In this document: piece by piece, positions 20,801 through 30,801 of the stretch
Numbering within the stretch: position 1 is the stretch's first letter
Layout: each line of letters starts with the position of its first letter
Assembly (NCBI GenBank): GCA_949592205.1
Contig: CATIUR010000001.1
Span: 12,353,501 to 12,417,500 of the forward strand
Source of the DNA: Helichrysum umbraculigerum
Taxonomy: Eukaryota; Streptophyta; Magnoliopsida; Asterales; Asteraceae
DNA: 64,000 bases
Direction: 5' to 3'
The notes under the pieces: generated by a model
Databases searched by the model: none
The model's input: the letters and a program-made list of their open reading frames with translations, nothing else
Told to the model about the DNA's origin: nothing
Made by a program: the position numbers and the translations under genes

Positions 20801-21145
20801 AGGCCTAGAACTGTACCAGAGACATGATATAGCTAATGGTGAAATAAAAAGTATAGCATATACGCATTTCATAATAATAATTGTGAAACAACTATGGTTG
20901 ATAACTATTCTGCAAAGAAAACATATATCGCATAACCAACATATATCGCATAACCAACAAACGCATGATAATGATTAATGCATGAACACTGATAAGCAAA
21001 CTATATTAGACCTATTTATACGTACATATACACATGTTCAAATTAAGGTTAATTACATGTTGTAAGAGGCAAACCTTGAGCGTTACAGTGGCTCTAACAG
21101 ACTATGGTATCAAATAAATTGCAATTTGTACACTCGGAAAGTTAC
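17804..21145. other. Unassigned AT-rich DNA before element D
   Basis: No gene that I can support. The reverse-strand frame at 18957-19286 (109 codons, with LGYGTQKSFQEIRNAWIG and LIKAPLVFLEAIGC) is the longest. It follows a TTGATTACAG that could be a splice acceptor, but I do not recognise it. A direct repeat of CATATATCGCATAACCAA lies near 20922-20959. It may be the body of the candidate Helitron and its captured fragments. Element D follows, duplicating GTTAC (21141-21145). Confidence 0.5.
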
Positions 21146-21593
21146 TGTTGATACATGTTTGTGTGTCTGTCAGTTGGTCTATTGAGTTGTAAGTGTCGTT
21201 AGTTAGTTTTATTAGAAAAGTCATTTTCTGTATTTGCGACACTTAAGTTTAGTATTAGGCGACACTTGCCTTAGTGACGCATAGCGACACTTAGGTAAGT
21301 GACGCATGAGGGCGGCGACATGCGACACTTCCCAAGTGACGCATGTCTGCCGATTTGTTTTAGTATAAATTGAAACCTACGGGTTTTCGGCTAGGGTTGA
21401 CGAAACCCTAGCACCATTTGTCGACTAAGCACTTCTGTAAACAGTTTCAATACGATTTACAAGCTAATATACTCGTTTACTTTGATTAATCATTGTTTCG
21501 GTTTGAGTTTATTACTTGTTTGTGTAATTGATTGATTCCGCCAATCTATTACTCTCGATCAACACTTAGATCCACATCCAGGGGGCACTTTCA
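21146..21593 (+). repeat. Element D 5' LTR
   Basis: 448 bp from TGTTGATACATG to GGCACTTTCA. The U3 holds paired GCGACACTT and AAGTGACGC motifs (about 21235-21345), followed by a TATA box TATAAAT at 21364 and an AAACCCTAG motif near 21405. Confidence 0.95.
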
Positions 21594-21595
21594 AC

Positions 21596-21607
21596 TGGTA
21601 TCAGAGC
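21596..21607 (+). promoter_or_regulatory. Primer-binding site of element D (tRNA-Met)
   Basis: TGGTATCAGAGC two bases after the 5' LTR. Confidence 0.93.
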
Positions 21608-21665
21608 CTCGGAGTTGATTTGATCGACGTGTGTACGTGTATTGAAGTGTTTTCGGTTCGATTTT

Positions 21666-22286
21666 GTAAAGATCAAAGACATTCTAGCAAGTTTAGGATC
21701 GATTTGGTGCTATTACTGTGTTTTGAGTAAAGATTTACAGGTTTCGTACGATTGAGTAAAGATCAAAGACATTCTAGGGTTTTTGGGTGTTCACAGCCGT
21801 TTCTGCGTCACTCAGAGCGTCACTTCGACACTTTGTGCGGCACTTCGAGAGACACTTCTGTAAGGAACAATTAGGTTTTTTACGACACTCAAGTGCGTCA
21901 CTTAGTAACGTCACTTGAGTATTATACGTCACTTACGTTAGTGACACCTACTGTTCATTCCGACACTTTACAGCGTCATTTGATACGTCACTTGTGTATC
22001 ATCCGTCACTTACTACGAGTGACGCGTTACTTCTGTCAGTCACTTACAGCGTCACTTACCTTAGTGACGCCTGTTTTTGCTAAGCGACACTCAAGTCCGT
22101 CACTTGAGTACGTCACTTACGCGTTTATAAGACACTAATCTCTAGTGTCGTTCTGTTTGTTTACCCGTCACTCTATAGCGTCACTTATCAAGTGCCGCTA
22201 GTCTTTGCGACACTAAGGTGCGTCACTTACCAAGTGACGCCTTTGTTACTAATCAGCTTCCAAGTTCTTTTTAGTTGATTTTACAG
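21666..22286 (+). repeat. Gag leader of element D: CGTCACT / AGTGACGC array ending in an acceptor-like site
   Basis: A 22-bp direct repeat (21666-21687 and 21756-21777, beginning GTAAAGATC) is followed by an array from about 21806 to 22242. I count 13 CGTCACT plus inverted AGTGACGC and GCGACACT copies. The leader ends TTGATTTTACAG (22275-22286), ten bases before the gag ATG, and looks like a 3' splice site. The open frame near 21893-22138 is a repeat artefact. Confidence 0.85.
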
Positions 22287-22296
22287 GTACGCTTCT

Positions 22297-25062
22297 ATGT
22301 CTGATAAGGAAGATATTAGAGGAATCAGAGAGATGCTCAGACAGAGCAATGATATTGGCTCCAGTAATAAACCTCCATTCTTTGGACCAGATTTGGATTA
22401 TGTGTATTGGAGAGATAGATATGAACAATATATAGATTTCCACTGTCCTGAACTGTGGGGACCTTTAAAAGAACGATATGTTGCTCCAGTGGCTGAAGGA
22501 AATTATCGTGGTGTTCCTCCAGCTAAAACATATAATGCTATGTCACCTCAAGAGAAAAAGGAGTATGAAACAGAAAGAAAGGCTCATTCTTCTATCTGTA
22601 TGTGTTTGCCAAAGGATGTTATGAGACTCTTTAAATCTCATGACACAACTTATGATCTGTGGAAGGCAATTGAGACAAGATGCGGAGGAAATGAAAAGTA
22701 CAAGGAGGCTAAGCTAGAATTAATCAAAAAGTAGTATGATTTATTTGACATGATTCCAAATGAGCTGACTTCCAGTCTATTCACTAGATACTCACATCTG
22801 GTTAGTGAGTTGAATGAAGGAGGATACAATCTCCCTGCACTTGAGGTAAACAAGAAGTTGCTGGACGTGTTGCCAAGTGCTTGGGATGTGAAAGTCCAAT
22901 TTTTAAAGGAAAATCCAGAATTACAGAGGAGGACTTTGGATCAATTGATAGGTATTCTACAAGCTCATGCGATGGAATTGAAGAAGAAAGAATGTAAGTC
23001 AGGTGGATCTGTACAGAATGCCACAACTGGTGGAGTTGGACTAGTTAATTCTGGCAAGAGTTACGGTGGAGTAGCATTTATAACGGATACTAATTCATCT
23101 TCTGCTTCTTCTGGAGTTCATCATACAGCTTATCTTTCTGGAACATCTCAAGGAAATCAACAACAGGCTTCAGTTTCACCAGCAATACAAGAGCAAGCTG
23201 CAATTTATACAGCTTTTCTGAGCTCTTACAAAGATTTGGTTACTCAACCAAATACAACTTTGGAACTGATCAAGGAGGATTACGGACAATTGGATGAAGA
23301 TGATCTAGAACAGATGGACTTGAACTGGAACATTGCTATGATAACAAGAAGGGTTCAAAAATTCTTGCAACGAACTGGACGCAAGAGTTTAGAAGGCAAT
23401 GGGAAGTCAGGATTTGGTTTTGATAAAAGCAAGGTCCGTTGTTATAACTGCCAGAATTTGGGTCATTTCGCTAGGGAATGCGAGAAACCCAAGATGCCAC
23501 CGTCGGGCCTTACTAAACCTGATCCTCCAAAAACGAAAGAAGAGGGCAAGACGTTAGTTGTGGACAATGCTTTGGTGGTTTTTGAGCCAACTACTCATGA
23601 CTGGAATGCGGAGGCTACAAAGTTTCAACAGTGTCTCATGGCTCATATTACACCTGAGGTACAAAATGAATCACCTGAACCTTTAAACTGTATCTCATGC
23701 ATTAATCTAACTGAATCTCTAGAGGCTTTTCAAAAGGATAACCAAGAGTTGCGAGATAAAGTTGCAAAACTTAATGAGTCAAATAAGTTTTTGAAAGAAA
23801 ATGAAAAACTCTATGAAAAACATATTGAAGCTCATAAGTTAGATACTCAAACTTATAAAGCTAAAGTTTTTAGTCAACAGGATGCAATTAAAAGTTATCT
23901 TACTGAAATTGAACTGTTAAACAAAGAGCTTTCAGACTTAAAAAGTGAGTATGGTAATTATCAAGATAAAGTCTTAGGGTCAACTTCTGCAACAATGATC
24001 TTTAATGAAATTATTAGCAATCATAAGCAGGATAGGAAAAGTAAGGGAGGAAAAGGAATAGGTTTTGTTGAAATAGCACCTCCTACTACTTATACTCCTT
24101 TACCTGTTAAGGAAGGCCTTGATGAAATTCCAGTAGATTATGCTAAGTTGTTGGGTATCAAGGGTAAAGTGGCTAAACCTAACAAACAGGAGAAGGAGAA
24201 AACCACGAGGCCAGAGTATCCCACTCCTAAGTTTGTTAAGCCACTGAATAAATCTCCTGTTAGTGCTGAGGAGATTGTTGAGCAAAAGGATGTATCTCCA
24301 GTTTGTTTTGAGGAGATCGTTGAGATTGAGGATATTACGGATCAGGAGTATCCTGAAGTTAAGAGAGTTGAAGTTAAACCTGAAAAGGTAATTTCAAAAG
24401 TTGAACCTGAAATTAAGGTTCAAACAAATAAGGGTAAAGCCAAGGTTTTAAACTCAAAACAACAAACTTTACAGTTACCTGTAAAGATTTTGCAACGAAA
24501 ATTAGTAAATGAAAAAGTTTTGTCTGATAAACCTTCAACTTCGACCTCTCAACCAAAGCAAACATTTTCTAAGACATGTACTCAATGTTCATGTTCTAGA
24601 AATGTTTCTCCACCTCCTGTGGTAATGCCTCAGCCTCAACCATTAGTTGAGACTCGTTCTTGTTTCTACTGCAAGAGACAAGGACATTTGATCCGCGACT
24701 GTCCCAAGCTGTCAAATCAGCGCTATGGGAGAGAAATGCCTAGGACATCAGTTTATAGAAATTCTTTTTCAAAATCTCCACCTAGGCGTTACTCAAAGTC
24801 TCCCAAGCCTGTTCTGAAGCTAAGTAATGTTGAGCAAAAACCTTTGCCAATTCAAAAGCCCAACATTATTTCTGATATCAATTCCGAACCTTCAAAAGTT
24901 TGGAAAAGAAAAGAGTCTGATGTTGACTCTTCAGTCGTCAACAATAACACTTCAGATAAAAATTGTAATTTGTTTAAAGATAAAATCCTATCTGATATGC
25001 TTATTGTTGATGACCATGGAAGACCTAAGTCTGTAAAGGCTTGGGTCTCCGTTTCTCACTAA
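22297..25062 (+). pseudogene. Gag of element D, with one in-frame TAG
   Basis: One frame from ATG 22297 to TAA 25062 (about 920 codons), interrupted only by TAG at 22732-22734. The first 145 residues and the rest are collinear with copia Gag; the TAG falls where element E has Gln (its LLKQQFENF), so a CAG to TAG change is likely. Contains the copia Gag capsid region, a CCHC knuckle CYNCQNLGHFAREC (about residue 386 of the full frame), a Lys/Glu-rich coiled-coil stretch (about 475-560), a Pro/Val/Glu-rich region and a second knuckle CFYCKRQGHLIRDC (about 790). Two widely spaced knuckles are typical of Sireviruses. The TAG may be a fresh inactivating mutation, since LTRs are identical, or be suppressed during translation; nothing in the context decides this. 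A second ATG follows at 22750. Confidence 0.85.
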
Positions 25063-28000
25063 TCTCCTTCTTTGATGTGTTGCAGCAGTCGGAACGTGTG
25101 AAGGATAGTTTATGGTATATGGATAGTGGCTGCTCGCGACACATGACTGGCGATGTGTCTCTTCTGATGGATATTAAACCATACTCGGGAGGATACGTTG
25201 CTTTCGCGGGAGATTCAGGAGGAACGATTTCGGGAAAGGGAACGCTAACAAATGGAAAAGTTAGCTTTGAAAATGTGAATTATGTGGCTGAGCTGACTCA
25301 CAACTTGCTGAGCGTTTCACAAGTTTGTGACAAGGACTACACCACGTTATTCACAAAGACGGAATGTGTAATATTGAAGCCGGGGTATGTCATTCCTGAG
25401 GATTGGGTATTGATGCGGGCACCTAGAAAGAATGACACCTATGTGATGAATATGCGAACTGTGGAGACTACAAGTGACTATACTTGTCTTCTTTCAAAGG
25501 CTTCAGAAAAGGAATCACTCCTTTGGCACAGACGGATGGGACATATTCATTTCCGTAAAATGAATTTTCTGATTAACAATGATTTAGTGAGGGGAGTTCC
25601 AAAACAGTCATTTGCTCTAAAAGATGACTGCGTTTCTTGTCACAAAGGAAAACTCCACAAGAAGTCCCACAAGTCTAAGGTTGTGAATTCTATTGCAGCT
25701 CCGTTGGAACTACTGCATATGGATCTGTTCGGTCCAGTTTCAACAAAGAGCATTGGTGGTCGGTCTTACTGCTTGGTAGTTACTGATGACTACTCAAGGT
25801 TTTCGTGGGTATATTTCTTGACTACAAAGGGGGAGACTCCTGATATTCTGGTGTATTTGTTGGATAAGTTGGCAAATCTATGCAACTTAAAGGTGAAAAG
25901 GATTCGAAGCGACAATGGAACTGAATTCAAGAACTCAACTCTCGAATTGTTCTGTGCTACAAGAGGAATTGAGCATCAATTCAGTGCTCCAAGGACTCCA
26001 CAACAGAATGGAGTTGCAGAAAGAAAGAACGGGACAATTATAGAGACAGCTCGGACTATGTTAGCTGACTCCAAATTACCAATCATCTTCTGGGCTGAGG
26101 CAGTTAATACTGCCTGTTATGTTCTCAACAGAGTGCTTACGGTTAAGAAAAAGAACAAGACATGTTATGAACTTTTAAATAACCGTAAGCCAAACCTTCA
26201 GTTCTTAGAACCATTTGGGTGTCCATGCATGATCATGATTACAAAAGATAAGGTATCTAAGTTTGGTGACAAAGCTGTTGAAGGGATTTTTCTTGGATAT
26301 TCAGTCAATTCTCCGAACAAAAGAGTCTTTAACAAATCAACGAATCAGATTGAGGAACAGTTTGAAGTAAAATGTTTAAGGTATACGGAACCTCCTCAAG
26401 GAACAGGTCCGGATTGGTTCTTCAACTATGGAAATCTCTTTGACTCTTTCAAAATTCCTGATGATGATGAAACGGAAGAGTTAGTTTCCATGCTACATGG
26501 ACTTGATTTTTCTCAAGATACACCAGTTAGTAAACCCTCCGACCCATCTCCTAATGCAACACCCGAACCACCACCAACTGCTACTACACCAATACCAACA
26601 CCCACACCACCATCAACAACACCTATTCCAACATCTACTTCTCAAGTCGCACCTTCGAAAGATGCTCCTTCTACCTCTAAAACAGTGTATAACTATACCA
26701 AGGAGCTTCCTTATGATCCAAACATGCCATCATTAGAGGAAGGAGGAGAGGATGAGGTAAGTGATGAGGGAGAGGAAGCAGAAAATATGAATTATTCTCA
26801 TTTATTTTCTCAAGGAGATGAAGATGATGATGCTTCTCCGAATATTTATGCAAATGAGGGAGATCTGAGTAATCTGGAACAGAATCTTGTGCCAGATCAA
26901 ATTCCAGTGACTCGGATACATAAGGATCACCCCATTGATAATATCATTGGTGATCCTCATGCAAAGGTTCAAACAAGACATCAAGCAAAACAGACTGATA
27001 CTGAACAACTTTCGGGTCTGATGGCTAATGTTAATTCATGTTATCTTTCGCAAAATGAACCTAAGAAAGTTGAAGAGGCCTTAAAAGATCCATCCTGGAT
27101 CGAGGCCATGCAAGAGGAACTACAACAGTTTGAAAAGTTGCAAGTCTGGGACGTAGTTCCATTACCCAAGGGTGCCCACTTGACTGGCACTCGTTGGGTT
27201 TTTCGAAATAAGATGGATGATAGGGGCGTTGTAATTCGTAATAAAGCACGTCTAGTAGTTCAAGGCTTCAGCCAAATTGAGGGGTTGGACTATGATGATG
27301 TATTTGCCCCTGTTGCTCGATTGGAATCCATACGCATTTTTCTGGCATACGCGTCCTTCAAGGGATTTCGCGTCAATCAACTTGATGTGAAAAGTGCGTT
27401 TCTGTATGGAAAGGTTGACAACGATGTGTATGTTAAGCAGCCTCCTGGTTTTGAAGACCCTGTGCATCCTGAATACGTCTGTAAATTGAACAAGGCGTTG
27501 TATGGTCTTCACCAAGCACCAAGACTTTGGTACGAGAGGCTAACTACACATCTGATTAAGCATGGTTTTGTGAGAGGGAACATCGATAGCACGCTATTTA
27601 TTCTTCGTGAACAGTCAGAGGATAGGGAAGATTTGCTACTTGTGCAGGTTTACGTGGACGATATTATCTTCGGGTCTACCAATGAGGCATTGTGTAAGAA
27701 CTTTGAGAAAATCATGAAGTCTGAGTTTGAGATGAGCGCAATGGGGGAGCTCACTTTCTTTTTAGGTGTACAAGTTGAGCAGCTTGCAAAAGGTATTTAT
27801 ATACATCAGTCAAAATACGTCAATGACATGTTGACTAGGTATGATCTGCTCACTTGTAAAACCTATGGGACTCCCATCGAGCTTAATCATAATCTCAAAC
27901 TTGCTGAGGAAGATGAAGATTGCAAGGAGAGGGACTATCGTTCAATGATAGGTTCTCTTATGTATTTGACTGCCTCAAGACCGGATATTGTATTTGCCGT

Positions 28001-28604
28001 GTCGATTTGTTCACGCTATCAGGCTAAACCAAAGGTGTCACATATGAAGGCAGTAAAGCGAATTTTTGGTTATCTCAGAGCTAGACCTACTCTTGGTCTT
28101 TGGTATTCAAATGAGAAGACTTTCGCTCTTACAGCCTATTCAGATTCGGATCATGGTGGTTGCAGTATCGATAAGAAGTCTACAACGGGTGGATGTCAAT
28201 TTCTGGGATCGCGTTTGGTCTCGTGGCAATGCAAGAAGCAAACTACAGTCTCTCTTTCTACAGCAGAGGCTGAGTATGTTGCTGCTGCTAGTTGCTGTGC
28301 CCAAGTTCTCTGGATTCAGCACCAATTACGCGATTACGGGTTACTTCTTACTATGACTCCCATTCACATAGATAACACTGCTGCTATTTCTATCACACGC
28401 AATCCCGTACAGCACTCTAAGACAAAACATATTGAACTTAGGTTCCACTTCATACGGGATTGTTATGAAAAACACTTGATAGACCTGGTCCACATAGACA
28501 CCCTTAAACAAAATGCTGACCTATTCACCAAAGCTTTTTCACGTGCTCGATTTGATGAACTGGTCAACATGATCGGTTTAAGATTCTTTGGGTCTAAAAA
28601 GTAA
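25041..28604 (+). CDS. Pol of element D: protease, integrase, reverse transcriptase, RNase H
   Basis: About 1187 codons, open from just after a TAA at 25026 and in the -1 frame relative to gag. No ATG begins it; the first codon listed here is TTG. Domains: aspartic protease YMDSGCSRHMTG (about residue 27); integrase zinc region LLWHRRMGHIH to CVSCHKGKLH (about 160-205); integrase core with HMDLFGP, RSDNGTEF and the catalytic Glu in NGVAERKNGT (about 225-325); Pro/Thr-rich and acidic linkers (about 490-640); reverse transcriptase from ALKDPSWIEAMQEEL with YVDDIIFGS (about 870); RNase H AYSDSDHGG (about 1032). It looks intact. How it is fused to Gag is unclear: no canonical slippery heptamer is visible in the 34-nt overlap, but a splice-acceptor-like sequence lies at 25063-25085. 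Confidence 0.93.
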   Translation: MGLRFSLISFFDVLQQSERVKDSLWYMDSGCSRHMTGDVSLLMDIKPYSGGYVAFAGDSGGTISGKGTLTNGKVSFENVNYVAELTHNLLSVSQVCDKDYTTLFTKTECVILKPGYVIPEDWVLMRAPRKNDTYVMNMRTVETTSDYTCLLSKASEKESLLWHRRMGHIHFRKMNFLINNDLVRGVPKQSFALKDDCVSCHKGKLHKKSHKSKVVNSIAAPLELLHMDLFGPVSTKSIGGRSYCLVVTDDYSRFSWVYFLTTKGETPDILVYLLDKLANLCNLKVKRIRSDNGTEFKNSTLELFCATRGIEHQFSAPRTPQQNGVAERKNGTIIETARTMLADSKLPIIFWAEAVNTACYVLNRVLTVKKKNKTCYELLNNRKPNLQFLEPFGCPCMIMITKDKVSKFGDKAVEGIFLGYSVNSPNKRVFNKSTNQIEEQFEVKCLRYTEPPQGTGPDWFFNYGNLFDSFKIPDDDETEELVSMLHGLDFSQDTPVSKPSDPSPNATPEPPPTATTPIPTPTPPSTTPIPTSTSQVAPSKDAPSTSKTVYNYTKELPYDPNMPSLEEGGEDEVSDEGEEAENMNYSHLFSQGDEDDDASPNIYANEGDLSNLEQNLVPDQIPVTRIHKDHPIDNIIGDPHAKVQTRHQAKQTDTEQLSGLMANVNSCYLSQNEPKKVEEALKDPSWIEAMQEELQQFEKLQVWDVVPLPKGAHLTGTRWVFRNKMDDRGVVIRNKARLVVQGFSQIEGLDYDDVFAPVARLESIRIFLAYASFKGFRVNQLDVKSAFLYGKVDNDVYVKQPPGFEDPVHPEYVCKLNKALYGLHQAPRLWYERLTTHLIKHGFVRGNIDSTLFILREQSEDREDLLLVQVYVDDIIFGSTNEALCKNFEKIMKSEFEMSAMGELTFFLGVQVEQLAKGIYIHQSKYVNDMLTRYDLLTCKTYGTPIELNHNLKLAEEDEDCKERDYRSMIGSLMYLTASRPDIVFAVSICSRYQAKPKVSHMKAVKRIFGYLRARPTLGLWYSNEKTFALTAYSDSDHGGCSIDKKSTTGGCQFLGSRLVSWQCKKQTTVSLSTAEAEYVAAASCCAQVLWIQHQLRDYGLLLTMTPIHIDNTAAISITRNPVQHSKTKHIELRFHFIRDCYEKHLIDLVHIDTLKQNADLFTKAFSRARFDELVNMIGLRFFGSKK
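25063..25085 (+). promoter_or_regulatory. Acceptor-like sequence at the gag/pol junction of D
   Basis: Directly after the gag TAA comes a pyrimidine-rich TCTCCTTCTTTGATG and then TGTTGCAG, with CTCACTAAT just upstream as a possible branch site. Splicing from GTAAAG at 25033 to 25086 would put gag and pol in one frame, but that intron would be only 53 nt, short for a plant. Element E has a similar sequence at the same place. Confidence 0.45.
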
Positions 28605-28656
28605 TGTGTGACTTGGATAGTTAACGTTATTTGCTGTTATGTGTGTTTATTAAAAA

Positions 28657-28714
<58 letters not shown>

Positions 28715-29795
28715 TTTGCAACAGCCACTCTTTATACTCCTTAGTATTAAAGAAAACGCAAGGTTGCTACAATTTTAAAATAGACGTTGAAGTTGTGTCT
28801 GTAAACAACTTGGGATATGATAGTACATCGGGTGACATGCATGGAATTTTAAGGTTTATCTTGGATGTGTCAGTAGGTTTATCTGACACACTTAAAACAG
28901 TTTTTATCTAAATTATCTTCATCATACGATGTATTGGTAGGCATGGTACACACCGGTCTCTGAGGTATTAAGAAGTAATTTACATACATGTCTATGATCA
29001 TGTGGTAAACACCTTGTGATGTACGACTTTAAGTCTTAATTCCTTAGCATAGCTTGACATACTTCTATTTTTGGATCGTATATCTGAGATCTTTTGGGGG
29101 AGTATGCTGATTGTTTCCTCTGTTGTACGAAAGTGCAGACCTGGTCTCAATTCAGCTTACTCTCAAAACTAAGCAAACGTGAGTCAATGCACTTGCAAAG
29201 TCTTAAATTTAAGATACTACACAAGGTCGCCACAAATTTGGTTTGACTGCGTTTAGTTTTGCTTATACCTGAATCAAGTTATGTTGCTCTGTTGTACGCA
29301 AGTACAGACCTGTCACCGCTGGCTTGATTCTTAAAATTGATCCTCTTATATTCCTTCTAATTTTGGAAACTATGTTCTTGTCTAAGTTATAGGGGTATAT
29401 CTATGGTGGGGACCATGGTGCAATATTCATCCTAACAATAAAAGGTTACCTCACAGACACGGATGTAACATGTTTAGGTGGACAAACAATACCAATAATT
29501 GTCTTGAAATAATTTTTATACAAGGTGTTTTAAATGTGCCAAGTAAATTTAAAGTGGACAAATATACTGATGATCGAAATAACACTTACCATTCCTAATA
29601 AATGCATGTTATTCCGATATGATCCCTAACCAGACTTAATCAACTCCGTCACCAAAAAGAATGTATTTAGTTTGGTTTTATATTTATAATTTTGTGTCTT
29701 TCAATTTTATTTATTTGTTAACCAAGTCACATTTACTGTCAAATTGAGCACTCCGCAAAAGATCGATAAAATTTTAAAATTTTTCAAAACTGTCG
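28605..29795 (+). other. Spacer after pol in element D: A-tract, repeated 26-mer, internal polypurine-like tract
   Basis: No ORF. A-rich tract at 28652-28710, ending in 45 uninterrupted A. A 26-bp sequence beginning CTCTGTTGTACG is repeated at 29118-29143 and 29287-29312 with about three mismatches. TTTTGGGGGAGTATG at 29092-29106 resembles the polypurine tract beside the 3' LTR (CGGGGGAG); internal copies of this kind are known from Sireviruses. Confidence 0.75.
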
Positions 29796-30720
29796 ATATG
29801 CGTCACTTCCTAAGTGACGCTGATAGTGACGCATACAAGTGACGCTTTAAGAGTCGTTCTAAGTGACGCTGATTAGAGTTTTGGTATAAATAGTCCGTAT
29901 CCGGCACTTATTTCTACCACCAACACTATTCACTACGCGTCACTTTCACTACCCTTGCGTCACTTCTCTCGTCGCTGCGTCACTTCGACTGTTCGTGCTT
30001 TTCGATCGATCTACGGCTTTTCGTGTATTTTGCGTGCAATCGGCCTCCGTTACCTTGTTCATCTCACTTATACGCATCATTAGGTACCATTTTTATCTAT
30101 TATAATTGCGTATCCATGATTTAATCACCGATTGAAGTTTCGGGTTTTTTAGGGTTTATGTAATCACGATTATTGGGGATCGTTTTGTTATTGTTTTGTG
30201 TTAATAAACGGTGTGTTTTAATCGTTTTTACTTGCCGCATCGTTTGGTTAACTCGTTTTCAAAAAACCCCAAATTTGGTTCGTCGTGATTACCGGGCTTG
30301 AACAGTGACACGATGATCTTCATCGTTGCGTCACTTCAAGCGTCACTTCCTTAAGTGACGCTTACTGGTAATTTTGCAGGTTAAGTGTCACTTCCACAAG
30401 TGACGCCTTTAAACGTCACTTTGCTGAGTGACGCCTTTATGCGTCACTCCCACATAATACTTACTGAGTGACGCTTTGATCCGTCACTTCCTTAACTGAC
30501 GCTGTTAGTGCCGCTTTAACTGACCGTCACTTTCTAAATGACGCATACCCGTCACTTGTTAAATACCACTTGAATGATACATGTTGCGGCAACGTCACTT
30601 ACACCAGTGACGCTTTCAATGCGTCACTTACCTTAAGTGACGCATCTTTCTGCTTTCTGATTTTCATACGGCACTCCTTTAGTGTCGGCTGTCTTACGTG
30701 CGTCACTTCTTAAGTGACGC
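29796..30720 (+). promoter_or_regulatory. Putative internal promoter and leader of ORF3 in element D, with CGTCACT/AGTGACGC arrays
   Basis: AGTGACGC copies (29796-29876) are followed by TTTTGGTATAAATAG (TATA at 29885-29892). This repeats the U3 layout of the D LTR, where array copies precede GTTTTAGTATAAAT. Further arrays follow to 30720; across the region I count about 14 CGTCACT with inverted partners. The stretch ends TTTATAGTTACAG at 30801, an acceptor-like site immediately before the ORF3 ATG. This suggests that ORF3 has its own transcript, possibly spliced. Inference from sequence only. Confidence 0.5.
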
Positions 30721-30801
30721 TATAAAATCAGATTTTTCGATTACGTTTTTGAGCTTATTCTGTAACGATTTTTCGTGTTCTTGTCTGGTTTATAGTTACA
30801 G

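Noticed and set aside
28652..28710. A-tract as the tail of a LINE, SINE or processed gene
   Set aside because: It follows pol within D, with no target-site duplication or retroposed body that I can see; kept as a finding about D instead.
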